This document shows, piece after piece, positions 1 to 11,159 of a stretch of DNA of 64,000 nt. Origin of the DNA: Hydractinia symbiolongicarpus (Eukaryota; Cnidaria; Hydrozoa; Anthoathecata; Hydractiniidae); assembly GCF_029227915.1 (NCBI RefSeq), contig NC_079888.1, positions 2,431,001-2,495,000 on the forward strand, in the 5' to 3' direction. Under the pieces are notes generated by a model. It did no database searches. It worked only from the letters and a program-made list of their open reading frames with translations, and was not told the origin of the DNA. The position numbers were made by a program, and so were the translations under genes. Numbering within the stretch: the first letter of the stretch is position 1; every line of letters starts with the position of its first letter.

Positions 1-780
1 TCTTTTGAAAGTCGCAGAAATTCACTTTTAGTGTGTCCTGGGTCTTGGAAGTGATATTATATCTGGTCTGGCATCTTTCAAATTCTAAATTAAGGCCTGA
101 TTTTCACCGAAAACCGTTTGTTGCTTTTTATATAGCTTGTTAAGGTATACTTTTTACATGTTTTTGGTAGATCGCACGCTTATGTTATAGTGTAATGATG
201 CGATTACTATGAAATAAGATGACTTGTATGGCTAGTTAATAGAATCAAACGAGTCTATAGATTTCCAATGTTTATATAACGAGATATCTTACGAAAACAT
301 CATCCACTTCCTTCACCAGTGGTTCAAAAAGTACTCAAATATGATAACCATAGCAGTAAAATGGACGCAGGGATTATAGCACTTTCCCAATATGTTAATA
401 TTTCCACATCTTTATATGCAAATAAGCATGCAGAACGTTGGAAAAGCTAGTTTAGGCTACGTAGCCAAAATCAAAACAAACATAGGAGAGGAAAGCTCAA
501 CGTGCAAAACAAAGACCAGAACGGACGCTCGCTCGAGAACCAATCAAAAAATGCCACGTCATTGGACTCGACAGAAAATGGCGGGGTCTTGGTGAATCTC
601 TTTGGTTTGTTGTTAGCAAGAAGTAAGTAAGGAGGTAAGTAATATATTTCCTTTTTTATAATGTACAGGTGGTGTAAAAACTATATACCCAAAAAACAAC
701 CATTATATATGGCTTTCTGGTTGTGCAAATAAATATAGTTACAAAACTGATTATTTGATATGCTTAAAACATAAATATGT
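1..780. other. Non-coding stretch, no gene recognised
   Basis: AT-rich sequence with no domain-like translation. A 67-codon frame at 392-595 has no recognisable motif and no splice context, so it is not called. Nothing else is supported here. Confidence 0.5.
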
Positions 781-781
781 A

Positions 782-1016
782 GAGAAATAATTTACAAACA
801 GGTGGCAAGCCAGCACAGTGAACTCAACCTGTTAGGTCTTTGGAAATAAGCTAGAGGTTGTACTCCTCTAGAGAAAATGCCTCTAAAAGCACAATTCTCC
901 CTTTTTACAAGGAATTAATTTAAAAAATATATAAAAAAATAAAAAGGACACAACACATTTGAAAAGATGAACAGAACTTTAACCAAGGGCAGGTAGGTTT
1001 AGACCCATTAATACTG
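782..1016 (-). repeat. 5'-truncated 3' end of RLE-USP retrotransposon, subfamily 1
   Basis: About 235 bp nearly identical to 9829-10070 and to part of 39913-40110. In those copies the same sequence lies downstream (minus-strand sense) of a USP reading frame or forms a solo 3' end. It contains the subterminal hairpin at 851-871 (arms CTAGAGG/CCTCTAG). Homology ends abruptly near 1016, which fits a 5'-truncated insertion; no coding part is left. Confidence 0.75.
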
Positions 1017-1019
1017 CTT

Positions 1020-1860
1020 AAGAACAAGATGTTTTTTTGAGTTGATGAGACGGAAACGCAGGGTTTTCTTTTGCAGGTTTGGGTTTATTGTATATTTTAA
1101 GCTATTATTATACCCCAAACATTGGAATCAGTTTGGTAAAAGGATAACGACTAGAAGGATAACGAAAAGTATTCGTTTTAAGTTTAGCTATTAAAAAACT
1201 TTGCAGTCAGGTCACTAAAAAGTGAAATAAACAGATAGTGTTCTAGGATTGAAAGATTAGATGCTCAAAAGATTACATAAAAGTGTTTTCATCATGAGAA
1301 AAAATATAGCCAGACATATTTTTATTATTACTAGACAATATATTTTTTGTTTGTTTTGAATTTTGCAGGTAAAATTTTAAAGCCTTGTATTTTCAAATTA
1401 TGATTAATGATGCACGAGGGTGCTGATAAGCAATAGTTTTTACTGGAGTTCGCCTGTTGGAGTGTTGCCAAAAGTGTTTCTGGAATCTATATAGCTAGCT
1501 AGAGTCTCTTGCACGCAGACAGTATATACATAAACCATTATTATTCACTGCAAGCGTCACTTTTTTGCCAGCAACTGTTCTACGGCTTATCGGCATCCTC
1601 ATTATGATGCATAAACAAGCTTGTGGGGTGTTGTGGTCAAACCTGGAAAGGAAATGAGAATATGTTTTTTTTGTTTGTTTATAGTTAAATATCTTAACAG
1701 TTATGTTCTTGGATCCTTTGACATGTGGTTTTGAAGGACCAACATAAACTTGGAAAAAACGTCTCGCAGTCTGATGCATCAACAGTTTATCATGAACACT
1801 TGAGTGGTTTCAAGTTTTACAAAAAAATGCTATCAAACTGAAAGAAGCTAAATTATTTTA
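1020..1860. other. Non-coding stretch
   Basis: AT-rich. A short imperfect direct repeat (aggataacga) lies at 1140-1170. The minus-strand frame at 1495-1782 has no recognisable motif. Confidence 0.4.
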
Positions 1861-4800
1861 TTGTTTTTAAAAACATTGTCATTTGAAGCATGGGAGAAAC
1901 CGTGTATCAAAGAAAAGAGAAAACATTCTTTTATAAATTGTAAGGGATGTATTTGCGATGAAAAATACTGCATACCACTTGCCTTATTTCCAATTAAATC
2001 TAGACCATTGAGAAGAAAAGCGACAGATGCTGAGTTATTTAAACCAAAAAAGAAAATTTTGTTAGAGATAACTGATGAAACTTTTGCTTCTTTGGATCAG
2101 AATTTCAAATAAGATCACTCCATCTCTTTTAAAAAAACCTTTACGCTCTCAAAAAGGTCAAAGAGAAGGCAAGAAAGGCTGAAATTTGCAAAAATATCAA
2201 GTTGGATATAGAGAATCAGTGGAAGGAAACTTCTGTTGCAAGGTATATTCAACAGTATATTATATTGAAAATGAAAATGCAATTTTTAGCATTTTTTTAT
2301 TCAACTTGCTTGAGAAAAACTTCTGAAATAGCTCAATATTTTTCAGATGAAACCATTACTTCCATCGCATCTGCAAAAATGTGTTCTAGAGAATCATTTT
2401 CGTTTTTTCAATGAACTTGATAATTGAATTCATTTAGATTATATGGCACGACAACTTCAAAGAAACGACATAATAGACTAAGAATAGCTAGGTCATTTGA
2501 GAGCTATGACAGTACATTAGAAAGATCAAACAATACTTTGAATGAAATTGCTGCTGGCTTAAAGCAACCACATGACCAGTTGGGTAGACGTGTTAACTAT
2601 AGTTAGGATTCAGCTGGCTGTCTCAAAAAAGTTAGCAGTTTACCTGATGGTCATCCAATCAATTATGCCCAGCTTGCCATGAATTCAACTCATTGAATGC
2701 ACAAGGAGAAAAACCAAAAAACTCTGGACAGGTAGTTAAAACATTGCTGGATGAAAGTGGTTGTGACTTGGATCGCTTCACACCAGTTAGTATGAAAACT
2801 AAGTTGAAAGATCAAAAGGAGGTATAAGTTGTGGTGCAGCGTAGTCTTCATAGTATTGAACCTTATAAGACAGTCTATATAGTCTGTAGAATAAGTGAAG
2901 AAGTTATGGATTTTTCCAAATTGATATGAATATGAAAACTCAAATTCTTGTTTTCATTCATTTTAGGCTGACTGGTACAAATATCTCAATACGAACAGAA
3001 GAAAGAAGTGCGGAGGTTGAAGCTCAATTGAAAGAACAGGTTGCTAAGGTAACTCGCTTAAACGTACATAAAACGTCGGTGAATATATTCTACTTTTATT
3101 TATTTTATTATGGTATAGGGTGTATATTCGATTGGAGAGGCACTGGGCCCGCAAGAATTTGACAGACAGAATTAGAAATGAAAAGATTGTAGTTGAAGGT
3201 ATTTGATTTTATACCGTGGATAAATTTTCGCGAATTTCGGTAAAATATCAGCCAAACTTTAAATAACTGACTATTCGCCAAATTAAATAATCACCAAATT
3301 TAACACAATTTACTTTTCGCCAAATTTGAAAAAAAATTGTTTTGTTTTTTAAATTATGAAAAGAAAAATGTTTTTTCCCAAAAAACGAACTTTTTTTATA
3401 TTCACAAGTTTTATAAATACAAGTATTTTTTTACTCTCTGACAAACCTTTTTTATAAAACATTTCAAGACGCAAAAATTTATATCTTTGTGTCATTCGCC
3501 AAAATAAATCCCTGCCAAAATAAACATCTTTTTCGCATTTGCTAAGTTAAATCCTCGCCAAATATTCCATTTTGATCATTTGCCAAATTAAACACTTTAT
3601 TTTTAAATATTTATCCCCTTAAGGAAATTTTTTGTATTTACCTTACTGTATTTTGCAAATACACAAAATCCCATTGTTGAATGGTTCAAATGCTGTTGTA
3701 TACTTGATTGTATTATAAACATTTTACTTGCGAGTAACTTTATCTATGCTCATATTCTTGTAGGAGAAGAGAAAAACATGGATGTCGTACGACAAGCATT
3801 GACAAGAAAGCATGGGCCATATCTTCAACCACATCCAGATTCATTTTATGAAAACATGGACAACAGAACATTGGAATTGGAATATAAAAGATTAGGTCAG
3901 TATTGTATTTTCTGTTGGCTGTAGCAAACGCATCCTTTAAACCTAAAGAACAGCAAACCTTGTGTATTCTTCTTCTTCTTGAGGTGAGGAAAACGATCAT
4001 ATACAAAATAATACAATTATATATATTAAATGAACAAATCTTCACCATTATAGGTGATTCTCCTGCATGGCAGTTTGAAGCTCGTCACAACAAGGTGGTC
4101 ATTATTTTTGCTGGACTTGTGGACTATTTGCAGAAAGGTCCAATGAATTAGATCATGTATTCATTCTAAAACACATCACTTCAAGAAAAAATCTTTTACA
4201 TAATGGCAACAACACATGGCCAAAGAGTGATTGGAAACAAAATCCTTCATTACACTGAAAACATGTCAAAAGAAGGTATTGTTACTGATTTACACGAACG
4301 TGATGTCAAACTGCAATTGGCATCCAAAAAAGAAGATTATTTGAAATTGCTTGATCGTACATTGTAGGGTGCACAACGTGCTGCAGCTTTGATGTACCAA
4401 ACAATAAATTCTTCTTTGAAAGAGCTAAACTTGGCCAATCATGAAGTTCTTCCATGTGAACCACTGCATGATATAAGTGGACACATTCAAAATCTTTTGC
4501 ATGACCTCCCGTATCATCTACACAGTGAACGGAAGCTGTTAGAGCAAACAATAAACGCGCCATTTAGTGGAAAAAAGCCAAACGTGGCAGACTACAGATT
4601 GTGTTTAATTGACTGTACACGAAATATTTGTGGAAAGATGTGATCATTGTCGTGCCCCAACAATTATTCTGCGTTTACACAATGTGACATTTCTCCATGG
4701 ATTAAAATTGGGAAAAATTATTACCTGTCCAAAGTGATTGACAAAACGAAAGTTATATGGGCAGTATTTCCGTTCATTGATAGCTCATGCACCAGAGCAA

Positions 4801-5520
4801 TACCGGCTGTTTTCCGGTCCAACAACAAACATTGATAATGAAGAAAAAATTTTCAATTTTTTGAAAACATCGAACCACTGGGTTGTTAAATGTTATTTTG
4901 AATGCTTTTTTGATATTGCAAGGCAAGGAAAGCACATCAAGTACCATTATTGAGGCGGGTGTGTCAACGAAAATTGGAAAATAGTAAAAACTTAAGACAC
5001 CAACCAACACTTTGATACCATATTATTTCATTAAAAAGAAACCATGGTTATACCAATCACACTTAGAAAGAATCGCAGATTATTTGTTGATTCCAGAATT
5101 TTGGAAGGAAAGCGACAGAATTCTTGGACACTGAAAAAAATTTTGACACCCTGAAAAGTATTCACCACTTCAGAGAGTATACGATCAAAACAGAAAAAGA
5201 ATATTTGGCTACCTATTGAAAAAAGTGCTTAGTAAACCCAGGCAGAATACCCGCATTTAAAGTAAAAATCTGCGTCAGTGACGAAATATTTACACAACAG
5301 CTAGCTACTATCAGCTTTTCCCAAACTATGAAGCAAGAAGATGAAATACTTACCAATGAAAAGATTCAAATCAAAATGTTGGATTCGGTGAATTTAGAAT
5401 CTTTCATGGATGTTTCCAAAGGTGAGGATACCATTGATCTTGCTAAAGGATCAGTTTTCCATTTAAAAGGATCATCCATTATTGTTCCAAATGAAGAAAT
5501 GCCTGAAATTGCGTGAATGA
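1861..5520 (+). pseudogene. Decayed multi-exon gene of an unrecognised repetitive family
   Basis: A chain of plus-strand fragments in changing frames (1861-2112, 2430-2610, 2640-2830, 3100-3205, 3765-3900, 4050-4640, 4735-4955, 5100-5516) reads like one broken protein. Recognisable phrases are LPCEPLHDISGHIQNL near 4450 and RKLYGQYFRSL near 4745; from memory these resemble uncharacterised multi-copy cnidarian proteins, but I cannot name the family. A donor-like GTATTT follows the fragment ending near 3200, and another follows 3895. Stops and frameshifts in almost every segment show that it is dead. The 3205-3640 stretch lies in an intron position and is a separate repeat. No function is proposed. 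Confidence 0.45.
3205..3640. repeat. MITE-like repeat rich in CGCCAAATT motifs
   Basis: The motif (C/T)GCCAAA(T/A) with an AAATTAAA context recurs many times between 3280 and 3600. The two ends carry GGATAAAT in opposite orientation (near 3218 and 3608), suggesting short terminal inverted repeats. There is no coding capacity. Confidence 0.35.
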
Positions 5521-6120
5521 GAAAAATGAAGAACAACAAAAATATAATTTAAATTCGAAAAAACTAGCCATCACAAACAGTTGGAGAACCACTTTCAAAC
5601 TAATTTCAATGAGAAGAACGAATGACTTCCATTTCCAATTTTATTGATTTCTATAAAGTTTTTTCAGATTCACTTTTTGAACGGCACAGATCACAATTTT
5701 TAAACATAGTGGGGCCTGGTATGAGACAGAGGGGGCAATTATATAGACCAGTGGCACATTAAATATTTTTTAATTGTTCTTACGAAACAAGGGTGTGGAT
5801 AAGACCTAGAAGTTCCTCCATCGGTGGAATACTAACAGGCAGATTTTAGACTATTTTTTCGCTGCACTTGATAAGTGCTGTGGTAGTTTTCACATATCCT
5901 GCACTAAAGGTATGGCAAAATGAAAATCATTTTGAAAACGCTGTACCCGTCTGCAGCACTTTAGCCAACTTACATGATGTCATGAATGACTGCTCCTGCT
6001 ATTTCTATAACTTCTTCAACTTAGAGAATAATAAATGGAGCTACTTTAATTTCTTGTTTTTTTATTGCAAGTTTATATTATGAATTCATTTACAGTTGAT
6101 GTGTTAATTTTTGATGGTGA
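5520..6120. other. Non-coding stretch
   Basis: No domain, RNA or repeat recognised. A 71-codon frame at 5868-6083 ends in low-complexity hydrophobic codons and is not called. Confidence 0.4.
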
Positions 6121-6121
6121 A

Positions 6122-6540
6122 TCAAGTTGCTAGATATATTTCTTTTATAGATATATTTTAGATATATTTTTCCTATATTTGTGGCGCCGTAGATTAGTGG
6201 TTATAGCTCTCGCACTCTGTGCGGGAGACCGGGGTTCGATTCCTGTTGACGGCGATTCAACATGGGCGAGTGAATGTTACCATAGCCTCGGGTTAACCCA
6301 AGCCATGTGAGGAGATGGCACATTGTGTGGGCTGTTGGATGTTGCCAGGAGTTGTCTAGTGGAGCGCGGGCCCTAATTAGGTCTGCGTAGCTCAAAAAGA
6401 GCATTAAATACTCTAGGACTCTCCATCTAAGCCATGGACCCTCCTGGAAATAATAGACAGCGTATATCCCTCGATATTTGTGAGGCTAGCCATGTAAAAA
6501 ATGCACATCTATCATCTATCAAATTGCTAGATATATTTCT
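6122..6540 (+). mobile_element. tRNA-derived SINE with target-site duplications
   Basis: The head at 6181-6255 is tRNA-like. It has an A box (TAGATTAGTGGTTA), an anticodon-like arm and a B box (GGGGTTCGATTCC) with flanks that closely resemble tRNA-Asp/Glu. The body runs to about 6518 and ends in an ATCT-type tail. A second copy lies on the minus strand at 21741-22131, so the boundaries are supported by comparison. Matching 22-bp direct repeats with one mismatch lie at 6122-6143 and 6519-6540 and look like a target-site duplication. The 38 bp between the left repeat and the tRNA head is a degenerate TAGATATATTT run. The anticodon loop is not canonical, so this is not a functional tRNA gene. 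Confidence 0.8.
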
Positions 6541-6559
6541 CCGGTACTTTTTATATTGG

Positions 6560-7090
6560 TGGTTCTCATATTATATGTGACAAAAATATATTTAGCTAGC
6601 TAGCTATACAAGTTACGAGACTTTTAAGAGTTATTCCATAAGAAGCTACAAAATATTTGCAAAGCCACTTGTTAAGCTGGTGTGTTGGTATGAAAACGTT
6701 TGTATACAAAACTAGTAAAATTACCAGGAAATATATAAAAAATGACAATTTTACTGAGGATTAAAAAGCTTTCCACAATATGGCGCTTCTATCCTTTTCA
6801 CAGTCAAAGCTCTAACAAATCTTCACACGAGGCTTCATCTTTAAAATAGCGGACCTCGCTATCGTGGTTTCACGTGCAATATAAATATTCTGTATACGGA
6901 AAAATGAGTGCGTATACCACTAGGCCACGCATTAAGACGATTACGTCATTTGATTGCCGTATTTATTTGCTTATTTATTTTAATTTATTTTATTTTTATT
7001 GAAAACCCGGGGCAGCGAAAAACCTGAAATTGCTTCCTTAATTGCGTCGTTAAGCGTTTTTACAAGTTCGCATTAGGAGGGAACAGCGTG
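6560..7090. other. Non-coding stretch
   Basis: AT-rich sequence with a TTTATT-rich run at 6960-7000. No gene or repeat recognised. Confidence 0.4.
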
Positions 7091-7107
7091 ACTCGCTTAG
7101 ATTCCAA

Positions 7108-9709
7108 TAGATGGAAGACCAAACTTCATTACGCATCAGGGTTCTACGATTCACTGGGGCGGTTTTCCGTCTAGTGCGGTTTTCATACAATCGCCTTTTT
7201 TACTTGGAGGAACAATCGAGTGTCATTTGGAATAATACCAGGAAGACTATCGGAAGGTGGTGCAGCAGCTTAGGTATGGCATTTATGTCGATGACATTAT
7301 TGCAGGGAATAAACGGCAACAGAGGTTAAGAAGCTGAAACAGTTGATCAAAAAGATTCTTGGGGACGCCAAATTCCAACTTCATGAATGGCGTTCGAATG
7401 TCCCTGAACTTGTATAGGATGAAATGTTGAGCGACATCACACGCGATTAAACGTATACTAAACAACAACTCGACAAGGAGAATACAGAGTCTGCGATATT
7501 GGGAGTAACTTGGGATTAGAAAGACGATACTATCGGCGTTAGAATTGAGAAGAAAGAAATCAACCCAACTAAGAGAGGCATGCTACAGGAAACAAAATCT
7601 TCCAACCGAGATAAAAGTACCGCGTTCTATACCATCCTTCCAGACGGAAATCCATCCAGTAAGTCTCACGCCATTGCCGATGTGAATAAAAAAGGCACAT
7701 AGGTTGATTTGTACGAAGTTTGCTATCAAGATTCAGGTGTTAGCCAAGGGTTGTTGGGATCGAAATCGCGACTGGCTAAAAAAAATTGGACTATTCCGAG
7801 GTGGTAGCAGCAATTATGGCGGTAAACCTGATCGGGAATGTAAACCAAGCTCTATTACGCTTCGCAATCGCTTAAACAGTTGCATGGTCAGATAGCTCTG
7901 CGGTTTTGCAATGGATCAAGAGAGGATGGCAGTACAAGTAGTTTGTGCATAATCGTGTCGAAAAGATGGAAGCAAAGGGTGACATAGTTTGGCGTCATGT
8001 TGGAATTAATGAAAATCCGGCAGATATTGACAGCCGAGGTTGTCGAGTAGACAAGCTAAAGGAAATCTGGTGCAAGGGAAATTGGCCAGCTGATATCTCC
8101 ACCACATCTTCAAAGGAGTCAGAAGCAGAAGCAAAGATTGTAAAAGAGATTATTATGACAACTACAACTGGGGCGAAGACAGGATAGGGGCATTACTCGA
8201 AAAATTTTCTCTGTGGAAGACTTTTCCTCTTAAATATGGTGGTTTACAACGGACAAAATCGAAAACCAGAGAAAAAGAAAGGACCTTTAACAACAGAAGA
8301 AACAGAAGCAGCGATGAAGTTTTGGATCAAACGAACGCAAATCCATTGTAAAAACACCGACAAGTTCAAAGAAGACAAGGAGCAATTAAACCCTTAAAAA
8401 AATAAAGAAGGGATCTACCTATGTATGGGGAGAGTTGAAGGAGATTACCCCGTGTATATGCCTCCTAAAGAATTGTTCACCCTAAAGATTGTCATGATGG
8501 CGCACGTGAAGACTTTGCACGGTGAGTTGGATTTGCGATGTAAGTACTGGATATCTCAGCTACCACGAACAGTGAAAGGTGCAATTCACAAATGCTATGG
8601 ATGTAAACGTTTTCGGGCTATGGCACTAACAAGACCAAGAGAAGCCAACCTGCCGAAAGATCAAGCACAAGGAAATAGTTCGTTTCAGGTTGTTGGGGTA
8701 GATTTCGCGGGACTTTTTGCGTACCGGAAAGCCGCCTAGTGTAAAGGTAAAGCTTACGCTTTTCTTTACACTTGCAGCTTAACCAGAGCTGTTTACATTG
8801 ACGTGTTATTGGACCAATCACTCTATCCAGTTATCGCAAGCATTAAATCATTTATTGGTAGAAGTAGATCCGAAAAAACTACTCCGATAATTTTTCGAGT
8901 TTTGTAGCAGCAGCGAAGTGGATTAAAAGAGTCAAGCAGTTCAACCTTGGTGGGGTGACCAATTCGAAAGAATAGGGGGTTGATGAAGCAGACTCTGTTC
9001 AAAGCAATGGAAAAGACGAAATCAACTTTGACAGAATTAAAATTGTTGTTTCTAAAAGTTGAAACGACAGTTAATAATTGTCCACTTGGATATATCGAAG
9101 ACGATTCAGTCAGTCATCTTAACACAGAACGTTATGATGTTTGATTGTCCAATTCACATTCCAAATAAAGATGTAGATAAAGACGCAAGTCTAGATGTCA
9201 AGACCAGATTTAAGTTCTGAAGAGCATGCAGAAAGCGAATAAGGGGACGATGGACGAACAAATACCTGAGATATCTAAGGGAAAGACACAATGTGGTTCA
9301 TCAAAAGAAGGAAATGAGGTTAGAATTAGGCAATGTAGTTGTCATTAGAAAAGACGAGAAGAACAAAGCATATTGGAAGACAGGTATTGTGGAGAAATTG
9401 ATCACCGGAAGGAACGACATTGTTAAAAGAGCACGGTTACGAGCAGGAAGAGATCATTTGGAGTGAGCAGTGGAACACTTTTATCCATTAGAGTTGATGT
9501 CTGAACGCCAAAGAGACAATCAACAAATGAGAAGGTATGAACAGACGAACAGCAACAGCGATTCGTTAAATCCTTCAGCACTCGAACTTAGACCGAAAAG
9601 AAACGCAGTCGCAATGGCTAAAGTTCTGATAAAAGATCAATTTGACGAAGAAAACAGGCCTGTTGCAATCGAAACGTGAAGCTAACTCTGTTATCAAATT
9701 GGGGCAGTC
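7108..9709 (+). pseudogene. pol: BEL/Pao LTR retrotransposon pol relic
   Basis: A 5'-truncated pol gene with many stops and frame changes. Reverse transcriptase is seen at about 7150-7340 (YVDDII near 7287). RNase H follows at about 7885-8090, with phrases such as WRHVGINENPADIDSRGC. The integrase zinc-binding region is at 8425-8740 (CYGCKRFRA, then VVGVDFAG), the integrase core follows to about 9130, and a C-terminal DUF5641-like segment lies at 9265-9490 (WKTGIVEKLI, HFYPLEL). Domain order and wording are those of BEL/Pao polyproteins. Gag, protease and the 5' LTR are absent. The element is certainly dead. Confidence 0.85.
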
Positions 9710-9828
9710 TGTTGAATTTGAACCGGAGTAGTAGATATCGGTGAGCATGCGCAAAAGTATCATTTGTTTTGATTGGTAGCTAGCAAGGAATCATTTTAAT
9801 ACCTCATACTTATAGTAACAATATGAAG
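9710..9828 (+). repeat. Start of BEL/Pao 3' LTR, truncated
   Basis: A polypurine-like tract (TTGGGGCAG) is followed at 9710 by TGTTGAA, the usual position and start of a BEL 3' LTR. About 120 bp later the sequence gives way to the RLE-USP 3' UTR repeat, so that insertion probably cut the LTR. No second LTR exists for comparison. Confidence 0.5.
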
Positions 9829-10650
9829 AAAATAATTTACAAACAGGTGGCAAGCCACCACAATGAACTCAACCTGTTAGGTCTTTGGAAATAAGCTAGA
9901 GGTTGTACTCCTCTAGAGAAAATGCCTCTAAAAGCACAATTCTCCCTTTTTACAAGGAATTAATTAAAAAAAAATATAAAAAAATAAAAAGGACACAACA
10001 CATTTGAAAAGATGAACCAAACTTTGACCAAATGCAGGTTGGTTTCGACCAATATTTTTGAACCTAAGTACCCTGGATGTTTAGCTGGGTCACCTCGAAG
10101 AGGTCCGCCGACGGTCATCAGCAGAAACTAGACATCCCTATCTTCCTAAAGTAAACTTTGACCGCTTTCTGTTCAACTGTGCTATTCTTTGTTTTCAACT
10201 CAGGTAATAAGTGGATTCGTTACTCTCCTAAAAAAAATTATAAAAAAATAAAAAGGACACAACACATTTGAAAAGATGAACAGAACTTTGACCAAATGCA
10301 GGTTGGTTTCGACCCATATTTTTGAACCTAAGTACCCTGGATGTTTAGCTGGGTCACCTCGAAGAGGTCCGCCGACGGTTATCAGCAGAAACTAGACATC
10401 CCTATCTTCCTAAAGTAAACTTTGACCGCTTTCTGTTCAACTGTGCTATTCCTTGTTTTCAACTCAGGTAATAAGTGGATTCGTTACTCTCCAAAGACAA
10501 GACCTAGTATGATCAAACCCCCTTGCTAACTTAATTTTTATTTGATTTTGTTTTACTTTTGGCTGGGGTAATAAGTGGAGTCGTCACTCTCCAAAGACAA
10601 GACTGAGTGTAGTCAAGCCCCCTTGCTGACTCATTCTGCTTAAAATATTC
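9829..10650 (-). repeat. 3' UTR of RLE-USP retrotransposon, with 264-bp tandem duplication
   Basis: Subfamily 1 3' UTR lying directly downstream of the USP fragment at 10651-11155. The subterminal hairpin is at 9896-9916. Two units of 264 bp (9965-10228 and 10229-10492) are almost identical. Each holds a foldable segment in which a 10-bp stem (GGATGT.../...ACATCC) encloses the hairpin ACCTC-GAA-GAGGT. The conserved box GGGGTAATAAGTGGAGTCGTCACTC, written as seen from the plus strand, is at 10565-10590 and is followed by a CCCCCTTGCTGAC tract. Confidence 0.75.
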
Positions 10651-11155
10651 TTACCTCAGCTCTTCTAAAAAGAAAACATATGACTCGTGACTGTTAATAA
10701 GGCGGTCATCACAGAAAATTACTGCTCTATCGTTGCAATGTATCCACCTGTGAACCATTTGGTCAAAGGCTATGGTTGTGTAGTGACCATTATTTAAGTT
10801 GCCGCAAAAACGAAAATTTTTTTTTACGAAATTTCACTTCTCCATCTACGGTAAAAGGTATGGAAAGGGTACCAGGGTAAGCAGTAATACGAGAGGCAAT
10901 TTTTGACACAAGGCCGTTGGCACTGGCAAAACGTTTTAGCTGTAAAATGAGATGGGAACCGCACGACACTACCTCTTTTTCAACTAGAGCAGTTTGATGA
11001 GCGTTGCAAACATGGCAGAAGTAGGCATTGGTGTCTGACAACTCCTCGCTTTCAAAGAAATCATCTAAGGAAGATTGTAACGTAGGGTGCAGAGAAAGTT
11101 GGATGCATGGTGCTATAACTTCTAAGGAGCTGGTAATATGACATGAATTGCAAGT
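10651..11155 (-). pseudogene. USP (peptidase C19) domain, C-terminal half, of RLE-USP retrotransposon
   Basis: The minus strand reads the second half of a ubiquitin-specific protease. A CHVC zinc-finger half is near 10985-11020, followed by LILQLKRFA, then the catalytic histidine box (GNLNNGHYT) near 10790 and CNDRAV near 10730. The frame ends with a stop at 10651. A frameshift lies near 10800. The N-terminal Cys box is missing because the copy is 5'-truncated at about 11155. It matches the other USP copies in the window and was the C-terminal part of a retrotransposon protein. Confidence 0.8.
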
Positions 11156-11159
11156 GGTT

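Noticed and set aside
6181-6255. Possible functional tRNA gene
   Set aside because: The boxes fit, but the anticodon loop is not canonical, the acceptor ends do not pair fully and the sequence continues into a repeated SINE body with target duplications.
6201-6404. Minus-strand 67-codon open frame, with a similar one possible in the 22 kb copy
   Set aside because: It lies wholly inside the tRNA-derived SINE and is open by chance; SINEs of this type do not code for protein.
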